64,000 bases of DNA from Taibaiella koreensis (GCF_003545715.1 NZ_QVNU01000001.1:248001-312000), one strand, 5' to 3'. Numbered from the stretch's first letter, positions 8,163 to 17,236 are shown. Notes: generated from the letters alone by a model not told the origin. A program made the numbers and translations.

Positions 8163-9419
8163 ATGGAACTATACTATTCTTTCTCTGTGCTTATTGTGCT
8201 CTCCGCTATTTTTGCCTACATCAATGCCCGCTTTCTGAAGCTCCCTGCAACTATTGGCATCATGCTCATCGCATTGATGGTATCTATCGGCCTCTTTGCA
8301 ACCAATAATATTTTTCCCCATACCTTCGACCGCCTGTCCCGCCTGCTCAACGATTTCGATTTTGCAGATATCCTGATGGGCGCTATGCTCAACTTCCTGC
8401 TGTTTGCCGGCGCCATTCACATCAATATGAGCGACCTTAAAGAACAGCGGATACCGGTGGTGGTCTTCTCTACCGTAAGTGTGATCATCTCCACCTTCTT
8501 TGTCGGTGTTCTGTCTTATTATGCCTTACATTGGCTGCACTTCGAAGTGCCGCTGATCCAGTGCCTGGTATTCGGCGCCCTGATCTCGCCTACGGATCCG
8601 GTGGCTGTGTTAGGCATATTGAAGCAGGCCGGCGTACCCAAAACGCTGGAGACCAAAGTTGCGGGGGAGTCGCTGTTCAACGACGGCGTTGCCGTGGTAG
8701 TGTTTGTTACCTTACTGCAGGTAGCACAGGGTAAAGAGGTGGACCTGTCTTTCGTCAGTATATCGCTGTTGCTCGCCAAAGAGGCCCTGGGCGGGCTGGC
8801 CATCGGTTTGCTCCTGGGCTTCCTGGGATCGAGCATGATGAAGCGGATTGATAACTACAAAGTCGATGTGCTCATTACGCTAGCGATCGTTATGGGCGGC
8901 TATCTTATCGTGCATGGTTTGCACATGTCGGGACCGCTGGCCATGGTAGCGGCGGGCCTTGTGGTGGGTAACTACGGCCGTACCAAGGCCATGAGCGAGG
9001 TGTCCAAAGATTACCTGGATAAGTTCTGGGAGCTCATCGACGAGGTGCTCAATGCCCTGCTGTTCCTCATTATTGGCTTCGAACTGCTGGTGATCCCCGA
9101 TCTTACCTTGTATTGGAAGATCGGTTTGTTCTGCATTGCCATTGTACTGGCGGCGCGCTTTTTTTCTATCTGGATACCCTCAAAGATCATCCCTTTCCGC
9201 AGCAACAAGTTTGACCGTAAGACGATCACCATCCTGGTGTGGGGCGGCCTGCGCGGCGGCGTATCGATTGCGTTGGCATTGTCGATCGACGACGACCTGA
9301 ACAAGAATCTGTTCCTGGCGATCACCTATTTTATTGTTCTGTTTTCCATCATCGTGCAAGGGCTTACCATCAGCAGGCTCACCTCTACCAAAGAGCTGCG
9401 CAGGAGTGTGGATGCGTAA
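8163..9419 (+). CDS. Na+/H+ (CPA1-type) antiporter
   Basis: The 418-residue protein has about twelve membrane segments. ALISPTDPVAVLGILK is the hallmark of CPA1 antiporters (the TDP.A helix), followed by KVAGESLFNDGVAVVVF with the ND pair that binds the cation, and WGGLRGGVSIALALS. These proteins exchange cytoplasmic Na+ or K+ for protons in pH and salt homeostasis. No long cytoplasmic C-terminal TrkA domain is present. It is divergent from the ABC exporter and stands alone. Confidence 0.9.
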   Translation: MELYYSFSVLIVLSAIFAYINARFLKLPATIGIMLIALMVSIGLFATNNIFPHTFDRLSRLLNDFDFADILMGAMLNFLLFAGAIHINMSDLKEQRIPVVVFSTVSVIISTFFVGVLSYYALHWLHFEVPLIQCLVFGALISPTDPVAVLGILKQAGVPKTLETKVAGESLFNDGVAVVVFVTLLQVAQGKEVDLSFVSISLLLAKEALGGLAIGLLLGFLGSSMMKRIDNYKVDVLITLAIVMGGYLIVHGLHMSGPLAMVAAGLVVGNYGRTKAMSEVSKDYLDKFWELIDEVLNALLFLIIGFELLVIPDLTLYWKIGLFCIAIVLAARFFSIWIPSKIIPFRSNKFDRKTITILVWGGLRGGVSIALALSIDDDLNKNLFLAITYFIVLFSIIVQGLTISRLTSTKELRRSVDA

Positions 9420-9444
9420 TATTTTGAAGAGACGATTTTGTCGC

Positions 9445-9470
9445 TTTGTTATTTTTTTCACTTATTTTCG
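9445..9470 (+). promoter_or_regulatory. Probable gcvH promoter (TTTG ... TATTTTCG)
   Basis: TTTG at 9445 and TATTTTCG at 9463 are spaced 18 bases apart, close to the Bacteroidota -33/-7 arrangement, with one mismatch in the -7 box. gcvH starts 22 bases further on. Confidence 0.4.
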
Positions 9471-9491
9471 CCTCATAAAAATTGAACCGAA

Positions 9492-9869
9492 ATGAATTTT
9501 CCTGAAAATCTGAAATACACCAAAGAACACGAATGGGTGCTGCTCGAAGGAGATGTCGCTACCGTAGGCGTTACTGAATTTGCACAGCGCGAGCTGGGCG
9601 ATATCGTTTACGTAGAGATCGAAACGGTAGGCCAGTCGCTGAATGCAGGCGACGTATTCGGTTCAGTAGAAGCTGTAAAGACCGTATCCGACCTTTACCT
9701 GCCGGTAAGCGGTAAGATCACCGAGGTGAACAGCGGGTTGAGCGGTGCGCCGGAATCGGTGAACCAGGATCCCTATGGCGCCGGATGGATGATCAAAATG
9801 CAGGTAAGCAATCCCGCCGATGTTGCTGCATTGCTGGATGCCAAAGCGTATGAAGCCCTGGTAGGATAA
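9492..9869 (+). CDS. gcvH: Glycine cleavage system H protein
   Basis: The 125-residue lipoyl carrier protein shuttles the aminomethyl group of glycine between the P, T and L proteins. Lys63 in VEAVKTVSDLY is the lipoylation site. TKEHEWV at the N-terminus and LIxG-type ending are standard, and the length matches the family. The P and T protein genes are not adjacent, as is common in Bacteroidota. A terminator follows. Confidence 0.95.
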   Translation: MNFPENLKYTKEHEWVLLEGDVATVGVTEFAQRELGDIVYVEIETVGQSLNAGDVFGSVEAVKTVSDLYLPVSGKITEVNSGLSGAPESVNQDPYGAGWMIKMQVSNPADVAALLDAKAYEALVG

Positions 9870-9891
9870 TCTTTTTTGACTTATATCAATT

Positions 9892-9936
9892 TCAGCATAA
9901 AGAGGATGTACGCATACTTTTTATGCTGATTTTGTA
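9892..9936 (+). terminator. Rho-independent terminator after gcvH
   Basis: Perfect 10-base stem TCAGCATAAA / TTTATGCTGA with an 18-base loop, followed by TTTTGTAAA. Confidence 0.65.
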
Positions 9937-9971
9937 AATACCCCTTTCAAATTTCTAAAACGCATTGGCTT

Positions 9972-10451
9972 ATGCATACCGGAATGTTACACCTGCACGC
10001 TATTCTGCGCTGGATCGTATTGATCGTAGCCATATGGGCGATCGTTAAAATGGCGTCGGGCCGGAAAGGCGGCAAAGCCTTCACCGCTGCCGACAAACGC
10101 CCGGCACTGTTCTTCCTGATCACTATGGACCTGCAGCTGCTGATAGGCCTGTACTTGTATTTTAGCAGTCCGGTATGGGGTTTTGCCAGCCTTAAGAACA
10201 ATGATATGGGCATAGTGATGCACGATAAGGCCCTGCGTTTCTTTGCTGTGGAACACCTTATTGGCATGCTCATCAGCGTTATCCTGGTACATATCGGTTA
10301 TTCGGCCACCAAGAAGGCTGCAAGCGATCAGAAAAAATTCAATAAGGCCTTTTGGTGTTTCCTTATCGCCCTTATCCTGATCCTCGCTACGATCCCCTGG
10401 CCTTTCCGCGAAGCCCTGGGCCGCGGCTGGATGCCTGGCGCCGGCGCTTAA
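9972..10451 (+). CDS. Small membrane protein, cytochrome-b-like (unknown function)
   Basis: The 159-residue protein has four hydrophobic helices. Histidines lie in or near the first helix (HTGMLHLHAILRW) and the third (FFAVEHLIG, VHIGYSATKKA), a pattern that has led similar Bacteroidota proteins to be labelled cytochrome b-like. Haem binding is not proven. It is followed at 15 bases by the PlsC gene and is probably co-transcribed with it. Confidence 0.6.
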   Translation: MHTGMLHLHAILRWIVLIVAIWAIVKMASGRKGGKAFTAADKRPALFFLITMDLQLLIGLYLYFSSPVWGFASLKNNDMGIVMHDKALRFFAVEHLIGMLISVILVHIGYSATKKAASDQKKFNKAFWCFLIALILILATIPWPFREALGRGWMPGAGA

Positions 10452-10466
10452 AAGTAAAGCTGAGGC

Positions 10467-11186
10467 ATGCGTTATCTTTATGTGATCTGGGCGATGCTCT
10501 GGTTTGTCGCCCTTTTCCTGTGCTTATTCCCTTTCTTCTTATTGCTTAGTCTTTTCGGAGGCTGGGGCCGGAAAGCTATATGGCAGCTGATCCGGGGATG
10601 GAGCTATGTGTGGTTTTTCCTCATTGGCATGCCGGTACGGCGGATCTATAAGCAGAAGCCGGTAAAAGGTAAGCCGTATATAGTAGTAGCCAATCACGCT
10701 TCTTATATCGATACGCCGCTCATCTTTCGCAGCATTCCTTTCTTTGTGCGGCCCCTGGCCAAAATAGAGCTGGCCCGTATCCCGCTTTTTGGATTCCTGT
10801 ATAAGCAAATGGCAGTGCTGGTTGACCGCAGCGATGCGCAAAGTAAATTCAGGAGCGTACATATGCTGCGCCGTACCCTGCAGCGGGAAGGCAGCATCTT
10901 TATTTTTCCCGAAGGAACCTTTAATGAAACTACCGATCCCCTTAAGTCCTTCTACGACGGGGCTTTCCGGCTGGCCTTGCGTACCCGTACGCCCATTCTG
11001 CCCGTAGTCTTCCCCGACGCCGTCAAGCGCTGGCATTACAGCGGCTTCTGGCAGTGGCGGCCCGGCGTCAACCGGGCGATCTTCCTGCCCGAGGTCCCGG
11101 TAGACGGCTTTGCCGTCGATGATGTAGCCGGGTTGAAGCAAAAAGTATTTGAGATGATGTGGGCCGCTAAAGTAGCGGCAGAATAA
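10467..11186 (+). CDS. plsC: 1-acyl-sn-glycerol-3-phosphate acyltransferase
   Basis: The 239-residue protein has one N-terminal hydrophobic segment, then the acyltransferase motif NHASYID (HX4D) and FPEGTF, the phosphate-binding block. It transfers an acyl chain to lysophosphatidic acid to give phosphatidic acid at the inner membrane. Length fits PlsC. Some relatives act on ornithine lipids instead; the sequence alone does not separate these. A strong terminator follows directly. Confidence 0.85.
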   Translation: MRYLYVIWAMLWFVALFLCLFPFFLLLSLFGGWGRKAIWQLIRGWSYVWFFLIGMPVRRIYKQKPVKGKPYIVVANHASYIDTPLIFRSIPFFVRPLAKIELARIPLFGFLYKQMAVLVDRSDAQSKFRSVHMLRRTLQREGSIFIFPEGTFNETTDPLKSFYDGAFRLALRTRTPILPVVFPDAVKRWHYSGFWQWRPGVNRAIFLPEVPVDGFAVDDVAGLKQKVFEMMWAAKVAAE

Positions 11187-11226
11187 AAGAAGGTTCCCGC
11201 GTAAACGGGAACCTTCTTTTTCTATT
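11186..11226. terminator. Bidirectional terminator between plsC and nfu
   Basis: A long perfect stem (AAAGAAGGTTCCCG / CGGGAACCTTCTTT) with a short loop is flanked by A and T runs, so it can end transcription from both converging genes. Confidence 0.85.
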
Positions 11227-11249
11227 ATCGTTTTGTCAGATTGTTGTGC

Positions 11250-11840
11250 TTATTCGGCTTCAGCTACTACTTCCTTCACTTCAGGGATCATCCTTTTCAT
11301 CATACCTTCAATACCCGACTTCAGCGTGATCATAGACGAAGGACAGCCCGAGCAGCTACCTTGCAGCATCAGCTTTACCACTCCGTCGTCGTAACCGCGG
11401 AAACTGATCGCACCGCCGTCCATCTCTACTGCGGGCTTCACATAATTTTCCAGCATTTCCTTAATGCGTTCAACTACTTCCTTATCATCGGCGCTCACCG
11501 CATAGTCCGGTTCTTTGATGGGTACCAGCTCTTCGTTGATCACTGCTTTACCTTCTTCCAGGTAATTTTTAAGGAATTGGCGGATCGAAGGGATCACCTC
11601 TTCCCAAAGGGTTTCCTGTGTTTTTGTCAGCGTTACAAAATTGCTGGCGATAAAGACACCACGTACGAAAGGAAAGCCGAAGAGCTCCTGGGCCAGGGGC
11701 GAAGGTGTGGCGTCTTTTTCCTCGGGAAAGTCGATGCTTTTGCCGGGATAAAGGAGCTTATTGGCCACAAACTTCATGGTCTCCGGGTTAGGCGTCATTT
11801 CGGTATATATGCTTACGATAGTGCTTCCGGTTTTCAACAT
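11250..11840 (-). CDS. NfuA-type iron-sulfur cluster carrier (NifU-like)
   Basis: With the start at ATG 11840 the protein has 196 residues. The N-terminal ~90 residues form the Nfu_N scaffold domain (TEMTPNPETMKFV). The C-terminal NifU domain carries CSGCPSS, whose CxxC pair binds a 4Fe-4S cluster between two monomers. The role is to pass clusters to target apoproteins. It is a stand-alone gene sharing the terminator with plsC. Confidence 0.88.
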   Translation of the reverse strand: MLKTGSTIVSIYTEMTPNPETMKFVANKLLYPGKSIDFPEEKDATPSPLAQELFGFPFVRGVFIASNFVTLTKTQETLWEEVIPSIRQFLKNYLEEGKAVINEELVPIKEPDYAVSADDKEVVERIKEMLENYVKPAVEMDGGAISFRGYDDGVVKLMLQGSCSGCPSSMITLKSGIEGMMKRMIPEVKEVVAEAE

Positions 11841-11859
11841 AATTATAGTATTTGAACTG

Positions 11860-11867
11860 CGAAGGTA
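11860..11867 (-). promoter_or_regulatory. Possible -7 box of nfu (TACCTTCG)
   Basis: TACCTTCG on the minus strand differs from TAnnTTTG at one position and lies 20 bases upstream of the ATG at 11840. Confidence 0.35.
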
Positions 11868-11989
11868 CGGAATGCAAATTTTCCGCAACAAAACATATTA
11901 TGATAGGATAAGAGAAGAAATTGATAGCCTGCCGCCTATACGGGTGTGCTGTTTCATCCTGTTGCAGTCGCCATGAGACGGCAATATAG

Positions 11990-11997
11990 TATCTTTG
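11990..11997 (+). promoter_or_regulatory. -7 box (TATCTTTG) of the phosphopantetheinyl transferase gene
   Basis: TATCTTTG ends 3 bases before the first ATG (12001) of the gene and 9 bases before a second in-frame ATG (12007). Transcription should begin about where translation does, so a leaderless message, or use of the second ATG, is expected. Confidence 0.55.
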
Positions 11998-12000
11998 CGC

Positions 12001-12609
12001 ATGCCCATGTATCAGGAATGGCAGCCTGGGAAAAATACCCGGGTCGCCATTTGGAAGGTCGAAGAGCCGGAATCCTTTTTTGAAGCGCAGACGGGTCTGC
12101 AAACCGATAAAAAAAGCGCTGTGCGCCGCCTGGAACACCTGGCTGGCCGCTTTCTCCTGCAGTATCTCCTGCCGGAAATGTCATTGGATCATATCGAGGT
12201 AAGCCACCTGGGGAAGCCTTATTTCCCTGGTAACGGCCCTTGTTTTTCCATATCCCATTCGTTTCCCTTTGTGGGCGTAGCTGTTGCGCCGCAGGCAGTA
12301 GGTATCGACGTGCAAACGCTACAGGAAAAGATCGTACGCATCCAATACAAATTCCTGTCGCCGGAAGAGCAGGCGCTCTGCAACAACCATGCCGCGCGCA
12401 TTACCCTGGCCTGGGCGGCAAAGGAGGCCGCTTTCAAGCGCTATGGCCTGGGCGCTGTCGATTTTATACGGCATATGCCCATACGCGACATGCAAGTCGA
12501 GGGCAAAGGAGCTGTCATGAAAATGGAATTCCTGCGCGAAGAGCCTTCGGTGCAAATCGATCTCCACGGCGGTATCGAAGCCGATTTTGCTTGGTCGGTC
12601 ACCGTATAA
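12001..12609 (+). CDS. 4'-phosphopantetheinyl transferase family protein
   Basis: The protein has about 202 residues. GIDVQ (101-105) and WAAKEAAFK (138-146) are the two Mg2+/CoA-binding motifs of Sfp/AcpS-type enzymes, which attach the phosphopantetheine arm of CoA to carrier proteins. CFSISHS at 81-87 is the usual third block. The length is that of a compact Sfp-like enzyme. No carrier protein, PKS or NRPS gene lies nearby, so the partner may be the fatty-acid ACP. The start could be 12001 or 12007; an earlier TTG lies inside the promoter box and is unlikely. Confidence 0.85.
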   Translation: MPMYQEWQPGKNTRVAIWKVEEPESFFEAQTGLQTDKKSAVRRLEHLAGRFLLQYLLPEMSLDHIEVSHLGKPYFPGNGPCFSISHSFPFVGVAVAPQAVGIDVQTLQEKIVRIQYKFLSPEEQALCNNHAARITLAWAAKEAAFKRYGLGAVDFIRHMPIRDMQVEGKGAVMKMEFLREEPSVQIDLHGGIEADFAWSVTV

Positions 12610-12673
12610 TGGTTTTATTGCCGGGACCACCGGCTTTTATCACACAATTGTCATTTCTGTATCGTTGCCGGGT

Positions 12674-12700
12674 TTTGGCCTCATCTATTTAGTACCTTTG
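12674..12700 (+). promoter_or_regulatory. feoB promoter (TTTG - 15 bases - TACCTTTG)
   Basis: TTTG at 12674 and TACCTTTG at 12693 are 19 bases apart, matching the Bacteroidota -33/-7 consensus in sequence and spacing. The feoB ATG is 15 bases beyond. Confidence 0.65.
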
Positions 12701-12714
12701 CGCCCCACATCTTC

Positions 12715-14835
12715 ATGACAGGAACGTATAAGATAGCATTAGCCGGAAATCCCAACAGCGGGAAAAGTTCTTTGTTCAATGCCCTCACGGGCCTGAATCA
12801 GAAGGTCGGCAACTTTCCTGGCGTTACCGTAGATAAGAAGACCGGCCGGGCACTCATTGCACCGGAGCTACAGGCCCGTATTATCGATCTCCCGGGTACC
12901 TACAGCCTTTATCCCAAAAGTGCGGATGAATATGTTGCTTATGAAGTGTTGCTGAATCCTGCCGGGAAAGACCGTCCTGATCTGACATTGGTAGTGGCCG
13001 ATGCTTCCAACCTGAAACGTAACCTGCTTTTTTGCTCCCAGATCATCGACCTCAAGCTACCGGTCATTATCGTGCTCACCATGATGGATCTTGCGCGGCA
13101 AAGGGGCACGACTATAGATGTCAAGGGGCTGGAACGGGAAATGGGGGTGCCGGTGGTAGTAGTCAATCCCCGGAAAAATAAAGGGCTGACACATCTGAAA
13201 AAAGTAATTGCACAAGTACAGCAAAGTGCCTTCCAGCCACAGAACGACTTTGTACCCGTAGCGACATTGGCGACCAGGGCCATTAAGGCAGTAAAAGAGC
13301 TGTCCGGTGTGGAGAGCGATTACGGCGCACTACACCTCGCCTTCGGTGTAGATAAAATAGAATTTCTCAATAACGGGCAGCAGGCGCAGATACGCTTGAC
13401 GCTTAGCCAGCACGAATTTCATAAAGGGAAAATACAGGCCGAAGAAGTGATGCTGCGTTACGAGCGCATCGGCCGTATCATGCAGCGTACAGTAGTAGAG
13501 GAGAGCCCGCTCAAGAAGCAGCTATTCACCGAGCGGCTGGATAAAGTATTGCTGCATCGCGTATGGGGCAATGTGATCCTGCTGGTGATCCTGTTCCTCA
13601 TGTTCCAGTGCGTATTCTGGCTGGCCGAATTTCCCATGGGCTGGATCGAAGGTGGGTTTGCCTGGCTGCAGGGCAGTATGGCCAAATGGCTGCCGGAAGC
13701 CTGGTGGAGCGATCTGCTGGTCAACGGGCTTATCGCCGGCATCGGTGGCATTGCGGTATTTGTGCCACAGATCGCTTTGCTCTTCGGTATTATCACCTTG
13801 CTGGAAGACAGCGGCTATATGGCCCGCATCAGCTTCCTTACCGATCGCCTGATGCGCTCAGCCGGTCTCAACGGCCGCTCTGTAATGCCGCTCATCAGTG
13901 GTATGGCCTGCGCGATACCGGCGGTAATGGCCGCGCGTACTATCGAGAACCGTAAGGAACGCCTCATTACAATATTGGTCACGCCGCTGATGAGCTGCTC
14001 GGCCCGGTTACCGATCTATGTGATCCTGATTGCCCTGGTGATCCCCGATACGATGTTGCTGGGTGTGTTCAAGCTGCAGGCCCTGGTCATGATGGGATTG
14101 TACCTGCTGGGTTTCTTTATGGCGCTCATCGTAGCGAAAGTAATGAGCCTGATCATGAAGAACCGCGAACACAGCATTTTTTTAATGGAGCTGCCGGTAT
14201 ACCGGGCGCCGCGTTGGAAGAACGCGCTGATTACCATGTACGAGAAAGCCCGGATCTTCGTGACCGATGCCGGTAAGGTGATCCTGGTGATCGCACTGGT
14301 ACTGTGGGCGCTGGCGACCTACGGCCCTTCCGGTAAAATGAAAGTTGTTGAAGAGCGCTATGCTGCGCTTGGCCTGGCCCATGGCGGTAAGCTCAGCGTG
14401 GAGCAGGAAGAGCAGAAAGCAACAGATAAGCTGGAGCAATCCTATGCCGGTATGCTGGGCAAAGCGATTGAGCCGGCGATCAGGCCCCTGGGCTATGATT
14501 GGAAAATGGGGATCGCGCTCATCTCCTCTTTTGCGGCAAGAGAAGTATTTGTGGGTACCATGGCTACTTTGTACAGTGTGGGTAGCGCCGATGAGACCAG
14601 CGTACCGCTACGACAGAAAATGGCCAATGCGCGCCGGCCCGATGGCACCAAAGTGTACACATTGGCCACCGGCCTTTCCCTGATGATCTTTTACGCCTTT
14701 GCCATGCAATGCATGAGCACGATCGCTATCGTAAAAAGGGAAACAAGAAGCTGGAAATGGCCCCTGGTGCAACTGGCCTATATGACCGGTATGGCTTACC
14801 TGGCGGCCTTGCTGGTGTACCAGGTGTTCAAATAA
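12715..14835 (+). CDS. feoB: Ferrous iron transporter B
   Basis: The 706-residue protein has an N-terminal G domain with P-loop GNPNSGKS (11-18), G3 DLPGTYSL (58-65) and a base-recognition TMMD-type motif. A polytopic membrane domain with two gate repeats follows (including SGMACAIPAVMAARTI and SSFAAREVFVGTMAT). It imports Fe2+ across the inner membrane, gated by GTP hydrolysis. No feoA gene precedes it and no FeoA domain is fused at the N-terminus; FeoA may be encoded elsewhere. The gene has its own promoter, and its 3' end runs into a repeat-rich convergent spacer. Confidence 0.95.
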   Translation: MTGTYKIALAGNPNSGKSSLFNALTGLNQKVGNFPGVTVDKKTGRALIAPELQARIIDLPGTYSLYPKSADEYVAYEVLLNPAGKDRPDLTLVVADASNLKRNLLFCSQIIDLKLPVIIVLTMMDLARQRGTTIDVKGLEREMGVPVVVVNPRKNKGLTHLKKVIAQVQQSAFQPQNDFVPVATLATRAIKAVKELSGVESDYGALHLAFGVDKIEFLNNGQQAQIRLTLSQHEFHKGKIQAEEVMLRYERIGRIMQRTVVEESPLKKQLFTERLDKVLLHRVWGNVILLVILFLMFQCVFWLAEFPMGWIEGGFAWLQGSMAKWLPEAWWSDLLVNGLIAGIGGIAVFVPQIALLFGIITLLEDSGYMARISFLTDRLMRSAGLNGRSVMPLISGMACAIPAVMAARTIENRKERLITILVTPLMSCSARLPIYVILIALVIPDTMLLGVFKLQALVMMGLYLLGFFMALIVAKVMSLIMKNREHSIFLMELPVYRAPRWKNALITMYEKARIFVTDAGKVILVIALVLWALATYGPSGKMKVVEERYAALGLAHGGKLSVEQEEQKATDKLEQSYAGMLGKAIEPAIRPLGYDWKMGIALISSFAAREVFVGTMATLYSVGSADETSVPLRQKMANARRPDGTKVYTLATGLSLMIFYAFAMQCMSTIAIVKRETRSWKWPLVQLAYMTGMAYLAALLVYQVFK

Positions 14836-15196
14836 GGTGATGGAAACTGCCGGTCGGAAAGCGTTGATGATCCCGCCGGTCGGAACATGAAAGCGGTTTC
14901 GTCGGTCTGAGCACGAAAGCGGTCAGAACGACAAAGGCTATTAGTTGGCAAAAAATAGTTGGCAATTGGCAAAGAGCGATTTACAGGAAAGAGCGCGTTA
15001 ACGATCTCGTCGGTCTGAACGCCAAAGTAGTCTGAACGCCAAAGGCTAGTTGTCAAGGAATAGTTGGCAAAAAAATAGTTGGCAATTGACAAAAAGCAAT
15101 AGTCAGTAAAGCGATTTCTGGACTGTCAACTGCCAACTCATAAATTGCCAACTCATAAACTGCCAACTCCCCAACTGCCAACTCAACAATTGCCAA
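14836..15196. repeat. Repeat-rich convergent spacer: tandem ~110-base unit and inverted AGTTGGCA / TGCCAACT array
   Basis: The 361 bases between feoB and mtaB hold no gene. Two imperfect direct copies of about 110 bases start near 14899 and 15009, each with GTCGGTCTGA, AAAGGCTA and TAGTTGGCAAAAAATAGTTGGCAATTG. AGTTGGCA occurs four times on the left, and TGCCAACT five times on the right (15127-15196), so a transcript can fold into large alternative hairpins. The last copy reaches the mtaB stop codon, where TAG is followed by TTGGCA. Similar TTGGCA arrays are, from recall, scattered in Bacteroidota genomes. Confidence 0.8.
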
Positions 15197-16465
15197 CTAC
15201 TTCAGCTCCCAATCCACGATCTCATTCACCCACTCCTCGCGAAAAGGCGTTTTGACCTTGATATAGTTGTCGGTAAAGCCTTCCATCATGCCGCTTTTCT
15301 CGGCGCTTTCAAACAGTACTTTCCGTTTGTTGCCCAATTGCTGCTCTGTGAAATACTGCATTTTCTGATAGGAAAGGTTGCGTAGCATCTTGTTACGCTC
15401 GTGGCGCAAATGCATGGGCACCGCGCCGGGCATATCTATAGCCAGTGTGTTGGCTCTTTCGGAATAGGTAAAGACGTGAAAATAGGAAACATCGAGCTCG
15501 TGCAGGAAATCGAAAGTTTCCCGGAATAGTTCCTCCGTCTCACCAGGGAAACCTACGATCACATCCACACCGATGCAGCAATGCGGCATCAGCGCTTTGA
15601 TATGGGCTATGCGATCGGCGTACAGTTCGCGGCGGTAGCGGCGGCGCATCTGTCCCAATATTTCGTTGCTACCGCTCTGTAGTGGAATGTGGAAATGGGG
15701 CATGAATCGTTTGCTCTGCGCCACGAAATCGATGATCTCGTTGCTCAGGAGATTGGGCTCTATGGAAGAAATGCGGTAACGGTCTATGCCTTCGGCGGCG
15801 TCCAGCTCTTGTATTAGCTCAAAGAAAGTCTCCTCGCGTTTTTTGCCACCATGGGTGCCTTTGCCAAAGTCGCCCAGGTTAATGCCGGTCAATACGACCT
15901 CGCGGGTGCCTGCCTGTGATAGCTCCTTTATATTTTCCAGCACACCTTCGATGCTGTCGCTGCGGCTATGCCCGCGGGCAAGGGGTATGGTGCAGAAGCT
16001 GCAGTTGTAATCGCAGCCGTCCTGTACCTTCAGGAAAGTACGGGTACGGTCGTTGACGGAGTAGGAGGCATGAAAGCCCTCCACATCTTCGATCTCGCAG
16101 CTGCATATCTTAGCGCTGTCCCCTTTGGAGAGCTCGCGCAGGTGTTCTGCGATATTGAATTTTTCCGCTGCGCCCAATACCAGGTCTACACCGGGTATTG
16201 AGGCAATCTCCTGGGGTTTGAGCTGGGCATAGCAGCCCGTGATCACTACCAGTGATTCCGGTGCCCGGCGCTGGATACGGCGCACCAGTTGCCGGCATTC
16301 TTTATCGGCATTTTCGGTTACCGAGCAGGTGTTGATGACGTATACATCGGCTTCCTCTTCAAATTCTTTCTTTAAAAAACCTTCCGCCTCCAGCGTTCTG
16401 CTTAATGTGGAGGTTTCGGAAAAGTTCAGCTTACAGCCTAGTGTATGGAACGCTACTGATTTCAC
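15197..16465 (-). CDS. mtaB: tRNA t6A37 methylthiotransferase MtaB
   Basis: The 422-residue radical SAM enzyme turns t6A37 into ms2t6A37 in ANN-decoding tRNAs. The N-terminal methylthiotransferase domain has Cys11, Cys47 and Cys78 for the auxiliary cluster. CDYNCSFC at 151-158 binds the SAM cluster. A C-terminal TRAM domain follows (KVLFESAEKSGMMEGFTDNY). The HTLGCKLN start and TCSVTENAD pattern match MtaB rather than MiaB or RimO. It is a single gene whose stop codon abuts the repeat array. Confidence 0.92.
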   Translation of the reverse strand: MKSVAFHTLGCKLNFSETSTLSRTLEAEGFLKKEFEEEADVYVINTCSVTENADKECRQLVRRIQRRAPESLVVITGCYAQLKPQEIASIPGVDLVLGAAEKFNIAEHLRELSKGDSAKICSCEIEDVEGFHASYSVNDRTRTFLKVQDGCDYNCSFCTIPLARGHSRSDSIEGVLENIKELSQAGTREVVLTGINLGDFGKGTHGGKKREETFFELIQELDAAEGIDRYRISSIEPNLLSNEIIDFVAQSKRFMPHFHIPLQSGSNEILGQMRRRYRRELYADRIAHIKALMPHCCIGVDVIVGFPGETEELFRETFDFLHELDVSYFHVFTYSERANTLAIDMPGAVPMHLRHERNKMLRNLSYQKMQYFTEQQLGNKRKVLFESAEKSGMMEGFTDNYIKVKTPFREEWVNEIVDWELK

Positions 16466-16572
16466 TATGGATCATTTACAGGCCACGACAGGCCTTTTAA
16501 GCATAACGCAGATCATTTTCAGGGAAAACAATCTGCGTCGTTGTTATAAGGTACTCAATTGTAATAGATAAA

Positions 16573-17157
16573 TTAACCGGCAATAGCCCTGGGAGCAGCT
16601 ACTTTGTTCTTCAGAAGGGCATAGGCGCCAAACAAAAGACCGCTGAAAATAAGGTCGCCAATCAGGGCATTAAAAAACAGTTCCGTGCTCACGCCGTCCT
16701 TGTTGTAGAAAGGAATAGCAGCCAGGTAAGTAGCGGATAAGCCGCTGAAGCCGGGGCCATAATAACCGCTCAGGAATACACCGAAATTGGAAATAACCCA
16801 GAACAGTAGAGAACCGCTGATCGAAAAGCCCAGCACCTTAAGCGCATTGACCTTTTTCATCAGGGTACCCAGGAAAACAACCAGCACCATGCCGCCGTAC
16901 ACAAAGAACTGACTGATACCATAAAAACCATTGTGGTGTACCAGCTGCAAGTAAAGGTCAGAAAGAAAATAGGCAGCCAATGGCATCAGGTAAGCCGCCG
17001 TCTTGTTTTTCAGGATAGCACCGCTGAAAAGGCTGATCGCCACCAAAGGACCGAAATTGTACCAATGGGTTTCTGCATTGATGATACGGGAAATCGCCGC
17101 GATCAGGATCAATGCAGCACAAAGGATAATAATCCGGAGATTGTTATTTTCTTTCAT
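16573..17157 (-). CDS. DUF6580-type membrane protein
   Basis: The 194-residue protein has about five or six hydrophobic helices. It begins with a short cytoplasmic stretch followed by IIILCAALILIAAISRIIN and contains NFGPLVAISLFSGAIL and FLSDLYLQLVHH, typical of a family of small putative transporters annotated as DUF6580 in Bacteroidota. They resemble substrate-binding ECF components, but the substrate is unknown. The gene stands alone between mtaB and a stress membrane protein on the same strand. Confidence 0.7.
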   Translation of the reverse strand: MKENNNLRIIILCAALILIAAISRIINAETHWYNFGPLVAISLFSGAILKNKTAAYLMPLAAYFLSDLYLQLVHHNGFYGISQFFVYGGMVLVVFLGTLMKKVNALKVLGFSISGSLLFWVISNFGVFLSGYYGPGFSGLSATYLAAIPFYNKDGVSTELFFNALIGDLIFSGLLFGAYALLKNKVAAPRAIAG

Positions 17158-17236
17158 CTTAAAGACAATTGTTACTGCAAAATTAATCCTTTTTGGGCAA
17201 AAAGGAAACGGTTTTCACTTATGGCGCGATCAGCGT

